A stretch of DNA of 64,000 nt from Gracilibacillus sp. YIM 98692 (GTDB taxonomy: Bacteria; Bacillota; Bacilli; Bacillales; Amphibacillaceae), in contig NZ_WIXM01000004.1 of the NCBI RefSeq assembly GCF_010993965.1, positions 1-64,000 of the forward strand. The letters are read 5' to 3'. The position numbers and the translations under genes are program-made. Every line of letters begins with the position of its first letter. Position 1 is the stretch's first letter. Of this stretch, positions 34,279 to 43,400 are shown in pieces. The notes below the pieces were generated by a model. The model was not told the DNA's origin. It saw only the letters and a list, made by a program, of their open reading frames with translations, and did no database searches.

Positions 34279-34429
34279 CTATAACTCTATTACTTCTTCT
34301 AGATCACAAAGACGAGAATCCATGGCTATATTAATATCATCCGGATACTCCTTTTTCTATTAACTTTTGTTGTATCTCTTCTTGTTTTGATTTAGTTAAC
34401 ATGCAAATAAAAGTTGTTCTGTTCACCAT
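34279..34429 (-). pseudogene. Small gene with one frameshift, unknown
   Basis: The ATG at 34429 behind CAGGAGGTATT reads VNRTTFICMLTKSKQEEIQQ, then IEKGVSG-stop. One extra A in the GAAAAAGG run (about 34349) would continue EYPDDINIAMDSRLCDLEEV and end at TAG 34279-34281. The continuity of the second part argues for a single 49-residue gene broken by one indel. Confidence 0.5.
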
Positions 34430-34449
34430 AATACCTCCTGTTTTTTCTG

Positions 34450-34605
34450 TTATTGCTCAAGCATAAACAAGTCTATTTGTTCCACCTTTTCTTCGTCCTT
34501 TTTTATGGGACGAATTAGTTCGACTGGCAATATGATATGTGGTAATTCATTTATTAAACTCTTCAAATCACGTTTACATCCATGTGACCCACTCCTTTTC
34601 TCCAT
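34450..34605 (-). CDS. Small protein downstream of leader copy 2, unknown
   Basis: The most plausible start is the ATG at about 34605 (MEKRSGSHGCKRDLKSLINE), giving about 51 residues and ending EKVEQIDLFMLEQ. The longer frame runs through the leader hairpin. No strong ribosome binding site is seen, since the T-run of the leader terminator is just upstream. The DLFML-type acidic/hydrophobic end resembles the LTDFDQLSLF end of the protein at 32400-32672. Confidence 0.45.
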   Translation of the reverse strand: MEKRSGSHGCKRDLKSLINELPHIILPVELIRPIKKDEEKVEQIDLFMLEQ

Positions 34606-34613
34606 TTTGGACA

Positions 34614-34727
34614 CAAAAAAACGCCCTATGGAAAGGATTTTCTTCATACCATTCCTAAATGGTATATTTTCATCCAGTCCCATAGGACGCTATTGTGTAG
34701 TAATTCCCGCTAACCGTAAAAGGTTGC
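34614..34727 (-). promoter_or_regulatory. Structured leader element, copy 2
   Basis: Reading leftwards: box GCAACCTTTTACGGTTAGCG + GG (34727-34706), spacer, then AGCGTCCTATGGGACTGGAT, with a nested ATACCATTT/AATGGTAT hairpin. It returns through AATCCTTTCCATAGGGCGTT and TTTTTTGTG. Layout is identical to copies 1 and 3. Confidence 0.7.
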
Positions 34728-34793
34728 CATTAAAATAAAACATAAAATGATACAACCTTATTGTAGTACAACTTATCGTATTTTTCCAGTTAT

Positions 34794-34954
34794 CTAGTTA
34801 TTTTTCGTGAGCTTGTGATAATAGTCTATCTTTACATCTAATTCTTTACTCAATGCAATAGTAGAAGGATTTGTTAGTCCTTTCTTCATACCCAATAATA
34901 ATAATTGTCCTCGCATTTCCTCAATTCGTTCTCTTAAAAGATAGACATTTTCAT
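34794..34954 (-). pseudogene. Spo0E-like gene with a frameshifted start
   Basis: The Spo0E-family pattern is clear (RERIEEMRGQLLLLGMKKGL, TNPSTIALSKELDVKIDYYH) and ends at TAG 34794-34796. Upstream there is no start codon in that frame. The ATG at 34954 (MKMSIF) is one base out of phase across a TTTT run. Removing or adding one T restores a normal 53-residue protein. Confidence 0.65.
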
Positions 34955-34970
34955 GACCTGGTTCGACCCC

Positions 34971-35269
34971 CTACCCCCCTATAAAAACAAAGTAAGCTAA
35001 TAGCAGCGTATATATAATCCATAATAGATGATTCATTCCTTTGGATATGTTCCATTTTTCATCCATTTGGTAAATAGGAAAAAGAATAGCGATGCCTGGT
35101 ATGTGAAGAACGTGAAATTTTATAACTATAGATGAAGTCTCTAGTTGTAAGATATACAGTAATCCAATACCGATGAATAAGGAAAAGATATAGGCTGAAA
35201 ATAACCATAAAACACGAAAAAAATTTGTTGAAATGACCGCTTCTGCTCAGGATTTTGCGATAACATCAT
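34971..35269 (-). pseudogene. Small membrane protein gene with one frameshift
   Basis: The ATG at 35269 reads MLSQNPEQKRSFQQ and then leaves frame in a run of seven T (A7 on the plus strand, about 35217-35223). The other frame continues FRVLWLFSAYIFSLFIGIGL, LYILQLETSS, MDEKWNISKGMNHLLWIIYT and ends at TAG 34971-34973. The joined product would be a roughly 98-residue protein with three membrane helices. Confidence 0.5.
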
Positions 35270-35294
35270 AGTAGCTAGAACCTTTGCACCTCCC

Positions 35295-36111
35295 TTATGG
35301 TTGAAATGTGTCTAGCCCCAATTCCATGACTTTATGGATAACATGCTGGACATCTAACCCTTGCAAATCTTCTATATAGTTTGTCATTGTTTCGAGGGAT
35401 AAGTTCGTCATTTGAGATCGATTAATATTTTCTGAAAAACCATTTCCTTCCCCCACATAACCATCTATAGAATGAATACCTATTTTAGCGGATCGTGCTG
35501 CATCTTCTAATGTTTGATACTTACTTAGATACATATTTATAATCATCGAATACATAAGCAACCCTTGCTACGCCAGCTTGCAACAAAGCACTTTGTACGT
35601 TGATCCCTTCCTGATTATAAAGATGACCTAATAGACGATCATATTTATCGAATAATGCAAGCGGATCTAATTCCACATAAATCTTACCGTCAGATAGCAA
35701 ATGTTCCGTAAGTGCTTTCGCTTCTTCCCCATAAGGTTCGTTTTGTCCTTTAGTTATTTCGGGTGTATTAATGGCCAAAAAACGAACAGGCAACGTTCCA
35801 CCATTTGCGGACACGATATTCTTTATTTTTTCTTTTACCTGTTCACTTTCTATATTGCTATAATCAAGATTACGGATGGAAATCGTATCTCCATCCGTAA
35901 TCGAATCAACTTCCGCAACTGTCATAGTCTTCACCTTTTCACTTTCCCCGTCCTCGACCATTTCTTCTGTTACGGATGCTCGTGTCTCTACATGATTGGA
36001 ATCCTGGGAAGGTGGTGCATAATCTTTAAATGATTTTTTCTCTATGGCAGAGCAAGCGGCTGCAGTAATAATAAAGAATAAAAAAACCATCATTACAATA
36101 AATTTAAGCAT
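35295..36111 (-). pseudogene. Secreted thermonuclease (SNase family), frameshifted by a 4-base duplication
   Basis: The ATG at 36111 gives a lipoprotein-like signal (FLFFIITAAACSAIEKKS; Cys 20). A staphylococcal-nuclease domain follows: VAEVDSITDGDTISIRN, LPVRFLAINTPEITKGQ with catalytic Arg/Glu pattern, KIYVELDPLALFDKYDRLLG and ALLQAGVARVAYVFDDYKYV. The frame stops after VSK at 35521. The remaining YQTLEDAARSAKIGIHSIDG is in another frame, to 35295. The junction reads AAGTAAGT, a tandem copy of AAGT. Removing one copy restores a full nuclease with a C-terminal extension. The start overlaps the upstream stop, so they were coupled. Confidence 0.8.
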
Positions 36112-36430
36112 GATTAACTGTCTCCTTTTCTTTTAGAGTTTGTTCCAAAACTTTCATTTCCAAATAATTTAAATCTTCCTTAGTCACTTCTTCTGCAAAT
36201 ATCAAGATTTCTAAGACTGGAATAGGTGCACATGAAGATAGAACGTTCTTATTCTGTAGATCTTGTATTATATGTTGAATAGAGAAATCATTTTGATTTT
36301 CCATAATATAATGAACTACAATACTTTTCCATTTAGGATATACACGATCTAAGGATGTTTCTTTTCTTGAATTAATATCGTTTTCTGCCAAATGATGGAT
36401 GATAGATTTACGTATTATTGGGGTATTCAT
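36104..36430 (-). CDS. Element protein, unknown
   Basis: The product has 108 residues from the ATG at 36430 behind TAGGAGTGTGAGT. The longer frame passes through the leader hairpin. It is soluble and helical with no recognised domain; segments are HHLAENDINSRKETSLDRVY and ILIFAEEVTKEDLNYLEMKV. The stop overlaps the nuclease start (ATGCTTAA), so the two genes are translationally coupled. The leader terminator at 36452-36510 precedes it. Confidence 0.65.
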   Translation of the reverse strand: MNTPIIRKSIIHHLAENDINSRKETSLDRVYPKWKSIVVHYIMENQNDFSIQHIIQDLQNKNVLSSCAPIPVLEILIFAEEVTKEDLNYLEMKVLEQTLKEKETVNHA

Positions 36431-37041
36431 ACTCACACTCCTATTCACATTAAAAAAACCCAAACCAAAAAATGACAGGATTCTGCCACCTTTTTCGGTT
36501 TGGGTTTTTCCCAATTAATATTTGCATATATATTACATTATAGCATAATTTCAACTATTTTCCTATGTGCTTTACAATCAATTCATGCCAAATCTGTAAA
36601 GTAACAGTAAAGTGTTCAGACGATTTTGATTGATTTTTATCTATCTACATTAGAAACAGTATGCAAAGTGCTAGACATCGACATTTAGAAGTTGTGAATG
36701 TTTTTTAGGCATGGAAAAAAAGAAGGTATTGCTTATGTAAATGAGGATGATGATATCTCAATATTTTTATATGGATAGCATGAGAAAAAAGAGGAAAGTA
36801 GGTTAGTCATTTAGAATGGATGTACGTCAGGATATTTTGGTAGAACTTTATAGGAGGATTACAAGGTTGACATATAAGTTCATAGATACAATGTGATTCG
36901 TTACTGGGTAGCCCCCACATACAAAAAAGAAACCTTGAAGGGCATAGTGCCAATCAAGGTAAAAATTGTTGTTTTAAATTTTTTTACTTCTCTTTATAAG
37001 GATTATCAAATACTATTATTAGAAATAGAGGATACTGGTTT
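36431..37041. other. Interval with leader terminator and coding debris
   Basis: About 610 bases. The right part of the leader (36452-36510) is followed by a region with no supported gene. A short remnant reading KKEGIAYVNEDDDISIFLYG (about 36717-36780, plus strand, no start) looks like the tail of an old immunity or Rhs-related gene. A hairpin CCTTGA...TCAAGG lies at about 36932-36960. Confidence 0.45.
36452..36510 (-). terminator. Leader terminator upstream of the gene at 36430
   Basis: Reading leftwards: AAACCCAAACCGAAAAAGGT, then GGTTTGGGTTTTTTTAATG. It lacks the GCAACC...GGTTAGCGGG box. Confidence 0.65.
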
Positions 37042-37443
37042 TTACCATTTACTAAACTCATCAATTTCTTTCTTACGTTTCAAAAAAATTCGTACTGCAG
37101 TATCTTCTCTTTCAATCAAATCGTCATGATGCGAATGGACTTCAACCAACTCTCTATATCCCCAAATTCCAATAAGATTCTCTTCATAGCCAAAAAACTT
37201 AAAATACCATTCTAGAGGTAACAATGAATCTGTTATCTCAAATAGCTCTGCAGGGTACCAAGAAGGTAAATTTTCATTTGTTCCTAATAAAAGATAACTC
37301 AATACTCCCTTATAAAGATGTTGACCATAAACGGTGTAACTCTCACCAATTTTAACCGAGTATCTTGTTTCTACTGAATTTCCAAGTGCTCTAGTATTAT
37401 TAGAAAGTTTATCTCCACTATTAGCAATACATTTGATTTTCAT
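37042..37443 (-). CDS. Probable immunity protein for the WapA-like toxin
   Basis: The product has 133 residues, from an ATG start behind AAAAGGTGATTAA. It opens KIKCIANSGDKLSNNTRALG and has GESYTVYGQHLYKGVLSYLL, WYPAELFEITDSLLPLEWYF and IWGYRELVEVHSHHDDLIER. This pattern matches small proteins found next to polymorphic toxins in Bacillaceae. It starts 13 bases after the stop of the 2344-residue Rhs/WapA protein, the usual toxin-immunity order. It should bind and block the C-terminal toxin domain in the cytoplasm. The specific pair is inference from adjacency. Confidence 0.72.
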   Translation of the reverse strand: MKIKCIANSGDKLSNNTRALGNSVETRYSVKIGESYTVYGQHLYKGVLSYLLLGTNENLPSWYPAELFEITDSLLPLEWYFKFFGYEENLIGIWGYRELVEVHSHHDDLIEREDTAVRIFLKRKKEIDEFSKW

Positions 37444-37456
37444 TTAATCACCTTTT

Positions 37457-40400
37457 TTATTTAATTTTAATATCATCAATTTCCCCAGTTTTAGGATTGT
37501 ATTCATAGTGAACTTCAACCTCATTTACATTCCTGGCTTTTTTAAGCCAACCTTCAGAAGCAGGCCATCTTGGGTCTGTATTTCTACCCTCTAGTGTCGT
37601 TCCTACACCAGGTTTAGACGCAACTTCTTCCGTTGCAAGTTCTTCTTTAAGGTTATTTGGTTGGTGTCCCCCTCTTGAGTGACCTCTTCCTGCAACTTTC
37701 GGAGGAGTTTTTTCTTTAACCTTACCCTTAGTACTTTGGTTAACTAGATTCACACCTGTTTTTCCAGCTTTAAAAGCTTTGTTGAATCCACCTGTAAGTA
37801 CAGTCATGGCTGCTTCCTCCGCTAAATATTCACCTGCAGCTGACCAACCACCTTCTTGATAGGCATTATAAAATTCAAGAGTTGTCATTGCGCCACCGAT
37901 GACTTGAATCCAGAAATGTCCAGTTGGATCTATATTCATCACTGGATTATTTCCCGCATAAGCATACACATTATGAGAAAGTACTTTTCCAGTTGACCCA
38001 CCATAATTGTCCGCATTGAGGAACCGTCCCCACTCTGGATTATAATACCTAGCATTCAGGTAATACAATCCTGTTTCACTATCATAACGATATCCTCTAT
38101 ATCGGTAAGGGTTCTTTTCACCAACTGTATCAGCTTCAGTACCAGTTATCTCAACCAGTTGACCCCAAGTATCATACGTATAGGAAACAACCTGTTCTCC
38201 ATGTTGATCGATTAATCCAGTAATATCCCCTTGATAATTACGAATGTAATAGTATTCTTCCCCATTTAAGTTCATGCTAATCAGTTGATCACCGGTATCG
38301 TAGGTGTAATAGATCTCATCTGTTCCATCTGTTTCGTACGTAACGGAATCTCCGTTCAGATGATAGGTTGTTGTCACACCATTAACCGTCTTCTCCGTTC
38401 GAATCCCATCTTCATTATACTTATAAGATGTGGTTAAAGAGCCATCATTACTTGTAATTCCTTCGAGACGGTCTCCGAATGTCCAATCAAACGTCCAGCC
38501 ATTATATGATGTTGGATTCCCAATCGCATCATAGGTAATGTCCTTCCCATTAAAGTTGGTTAGCTTATCCTTCCAATTCGAGTCTCCATAGGTGTAGGAG
38601 ATGGTATCGGTCGGTGTTCCTAAATTATTAGATGGATCTGTAAGCGAATGTTCTTCTTTTTGGAGAAGGTTTCCACCGTCATCATAAGTATAAGCAATGG
38701 ATTGGTTTAAAATCTCATTATCTTCCCGAATGAGTTCATCCAGTTCATTGTAATGATAGGTGACAGTTTCTCCACCAGTAGTGATCGTTTCAATGTTTCC
38801 ATTTACGTCATAGGTGTAAGAAATCGTATCTCCATTATTCGTTAATGATTCTACCAAAGAGGTCGATGATCCATTTGCGCCAGGCTTATAGGTCATTGTT
38901 GTTTCATATGCAGCCTGTCCCGTATCAATAGTTTTCGCAATGGAACGTCCCAATTTGTCGTAACGATAATGAACGTTATTCACACGGCCTTGTTGGTAAA
39001 TCTCTGAAATCATTTCATCGGATAATGCTACATCCGAATAAGTGAATTGTTCCATATGGCCATTTAAATGATATTTTCCATGTTTACTATTCCCTATTGC
39101 CGTATCACCTGATGAAAAGTCTTTAAAGTCACTGATAGATGACGTGTACGTAGTATCATCTAAATGAAGGGTTACATTTAGACTCGTACCGTCGTACTCC
39201 CAAGTTAGCGCACCAAAATACCATTGGTTTTCCGCCAGTGTTTCCGTTGTTTTTAATAACGTATAGACGGAATCACTACCCGTTTTACGATAAGTGATTT
39301 TTACAGATTTATCTGCGTCTATGACAACGTTAAAGATTTCTCCACTGGACCCTTCATTAGCAAAAATATGGTTGGAATGTGTGCCAAGGTCTTTCGAATT
39401 AAACCAACCAGACATAGTTCCAGCATTTTTATCCAGGTCTAAATTATATAAATTTTCAGCAGACTCTGATGTCGATAAAGTGAATGGTGAATCATAGTGC
39501 TTTTTCTCTAATTGGACGTTATCAAATCGAATGATATCTTGATCTTTAACGCTCGTTCTTACAACTGCCCGAATTTTTTCCGTACCTTCAGGTACGGTAA
39601 ACGTATGGGCAATTTTTTTCCAATCATTTTCTTCAACGGTTTTCGTTTCAACTTTATAGAGTATTCGATCTCCATTTCCATCATACGCTAATATGGATAG
39701 TTTTGGTTGAGAATCACCGATTCTTTTGGCATAAGCACTCAAGGTATATGCTGTATCAGAGGTTAATGCAGAAGACAAGTTATACTCTTGATAGGCAACT
39801 GAGTTCGTTTCACTACCGTCTGTTAAACCATCTGAATCATAATTTTCAATACTTGAACTACCATCAACCCCATCTTGAACGACACGCCATTCTCCAGTGG
39901 ATCCACTCCAATCACTAAGTGTCCATCCACTCTCCTCATCTTCAAAGGAAGGATTATCCGGAATGAGGTTTGTTGTTTGTTCAAAAGCTGCTAATACAGG
40001 TTTTCCTTTTTCATCTTTTTCAAACACAGCATTCTCATTTGTTGGAAGTGTACCTTGTGACCCCTTTAAATCCCCAGTTAATGGGAAATATTCCGTGCTT
40101 GGGATATTTACTAATCTTGCAAACGAAATATTGTTTGTACGATTATCTTTATTGTGATCATAGGTTGTTTGATAATCATTACTGTTAATGCCTTCTATGA
40201 TTTTACTAACATTGTTATTGGAATCAAATTCATAGCTCGTCGTATTGCCATTACTTTGTTTGATTTCACTTAATCGGTTAGAAAGGTCATATTCGTAGCG
40301 ATAGGTTATATCATTAACGAGATCCTCATGGAAACCAATCAGACCACTAGCATTATAATGGTTTTTATACTTGGTAACTCCATTAAACTCGGTACTAATT

Positions 40401-43400
40401 AACCGATCAAGGTCATCGTATTTGTAGCCAACCGTTTGATTATTCGCATATGTCGTATTTTCTAGTTTTCCAGTGTGAAAGACATTACCGGAACTGTCCG
40501 TATATTTTTCATACTGATGCGTAGTGATATTTTCTGTCCCAACGTTTACGCCTGTCTTGTTACCAAAGACATCATAGTCAAACGAATATTGAACAGATGT
40601 CCCTCCATCTGCATGATGTTCCACTGTTTTTAATTGATCGTTTTCATACGTATAATCATTGGCTGTCGTAACATTTGTTGTTCCGTCATCTTCTACTTTT
40701 ACTTTAGAAGTATTGGTTAAACGCCCGACCTCATCATAAGAATGAGTGGTTTTGTTTCCTTTCTCATCTATGACCTCATCTAATTCATCTTGTGCTTCAT
40801 CCCATACATATGAGATGGATTGGCCATTTGGTTTTATGATGGAATCGACATAATTACCACTTTCTGTATAAGATGCGGAAGATTCAATAAATAATGAACT
40901 ATTCCCAACCTTTGCTGTTTTAGGATTACCATAACTATCATACGAAAAGCTGTAGATGACGTTTGTTGCTGTTGTCGCATCTAGCAGGTTATGATTGTCA
41001 TCGTAGTTATTGGTGAATTTACCACCTTTTGGATCAATGGTTTTGATAAGGTCATTATTTGAATCATAGTCAAACGTTGATTCCTCATCTGCTAAATCCT
41101 TTGTTGAGATGACGTTTCCTTCCGAATCATACTGATAACTGGTACTAAACGGCTCTTTATATAGTTGTAATCCATCAAAATATGCTTCGTTTTCATTATA
41201 ATAATATTCCACGTAAAAATTAATAGATTGATAGTCACTATCTGCAATAACAACATCTGAAAGATATTGCCACATAGAAGAATCTTCATTAAATTTAATA
41301 CGTTCCCATTGCCAGGAACCATCTAATCTTTTAATTCCAAGTTCTAAAGAAAACGATCGTTCTGATAAAGGAACGGAATCTCCTTTTGCCCATCCACCTA
41401 GGATCAATGTATCTCCTTTTTGGCCAGAAACGTTAACCGTTTGGTAAAGGTTTTTCCTTTTGTTTTGTTCTCCCGTGACTCTAAACGATTGGTTATCTAA
41501 GGAGTCAGGATTATCAGTTGTAAATAATGTATCGACAGTTTCCATATCATTATTTTTGTTCCAAAAGGTTGGTGTATCTGTTCCATATCGGAAATCTGCA
41601 TTTTCAATAATGTTGTACCGGTTAGGTATGGTTCCGACCTCAACCTGCAAGGCATCAAAATATGCGATTCCTGTCTCTTCGATGACTGCTGGTCTAATAT
41701 AAACAGTATTAGATGTCGAATCTTCGGGTAGCGTAAACGTTAGAGATTGTCGGTCCCAATTATTCGTACCAGAAACATAGTCTGAATATCGAGAAACCCA
41801 GTCCCCTGACGCATCCTTAAACGTGACAAATAAACCAGCACCTTTTCCGTTCTCTTTTGAAATATTTTTTGTTTGGATAAAACTAGAAAACGTATAGGTC
41901 TTTCCTTTAGCCAACGAAAGTTCCTGATGATAATAGCTTCGACTAGAAGTATTCGATTTATCAATTTTTAAAGACTGCTTTCCTGAGTAACTTTCTTCTG
42001 TCGAAAAGCTATGATTTGCTTCAGAACCTGACCAGCCAGCTGCAACCCAATAATCGTTAATTTCGGCATTATGATTTTTTAGATAGTTTAATACTGTTCT
42101 TTGAAGCTTGGATTGACTAGATAAATGGTTTTTGGTATTCCCTTCTTCCATAAATTTGAAGTACTGGGCATCTCCCTTATCATTTTGAACGCTCACGGTA
42201 TTGCCATAGTCATTGAATTGATAAATAGTTTCCCGATCTTTAAAATCCGTAAAAGTGGTTTGATTATAACCATAATCAACAGACAGTTCTTGACCCATTG
42301 TTCCATCACTGTGTTTTTCTTGGATGGATTTTACCCGGTACGGGCTAACATCGTAATAGTTATAGGACATTTGATAACCACTTGGATTCGTCACCCGTTG
42401 CAAGTTGTTCTTAGAGTCAAATGTAAACGTGGATTCCTTGTTATCTGGATAGGTAATCGTTAATCCACTAGAAGAATAACCATATGAAATAGTTTTTCCA
42501 CTAGGATCTATGATTTCACTTAATTTATTATTCGAATCATAGTTTAAAACGGTTTTTCGACCAGCTCCATCGATGACTTCGGTCAACAAATCATTGGTAT
42601 AATTCAACTTTTGTTGGTTCCCATTGTTATCCGTAATAAACCTTAAATCCCCATTGGAATTAAAACTTAAAGTATTATCTTTTTTATCCGTTATAACGTA
42701 TCGCTCATCGGTGGAATTTGAATCTACCTTCAGTGTTAAATTCAATCCCGCGTCATCTTCATACGTGTTGGTATCATCCGTTTCTTCGAAATAATGAACG
42801 GTTCCGTCTTCATCTGTAAACAAGTAATAAGATGTACCATCAATATCTTTTGGCACAACTTTTTGACTTAAATTCAAGCGAAATCCAGGTCCATATCCGA
42901 TGTCATCATTACGGTCGTTACTATTATATACATGGTTAATCGATACAGGCATACGATTTCCACTCATACTAATATCATTATGAACAAATATAAGATTTCC
43001 ATTATAGTCATTGACATAACCGGTACCTGCTCGTCCAACATCTTGAGAATGGTATGACCAATAATTTTCAAGCCCCGAATTATTTACATAATCTAATGTC
43101 ACTATTGGACGGAATTCTTCGTAAGTGGAAGATGTATCCGATGAAAAGAATTCGGTATAACCCGAATTTTCATCTTTATTTTTCAACATTAGTCCATAAT
43201 TATTTCCAGAAGCATACCACTCTTTCGCGATTTCAGTTATATCCCACCCAAAGGGTGTTCCTGCATCGCCATTAATGATTTGATAGTCTACGACACTTGT
43301 TCCATCAAATGCGGGCTGCGTATTCCAAGTAATCGTATTCGTATCCCAATTTTCAGTTACCTTTTGAACGTTAGCTTGGGCATTTGTAGTGTTATCCGAA

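Noticed and set aside
36893-37129. 78-codon plus-strand frame overlapping the immunity gene
   Set aside because: No ribosome binding site, and it overlaps the better-supported immunity gene in antisense.
42125-42463. 112-codon plus-strand frame inside wapA
   Set aside because: One of several antisense frames within the repetitive wapA coding sequence.
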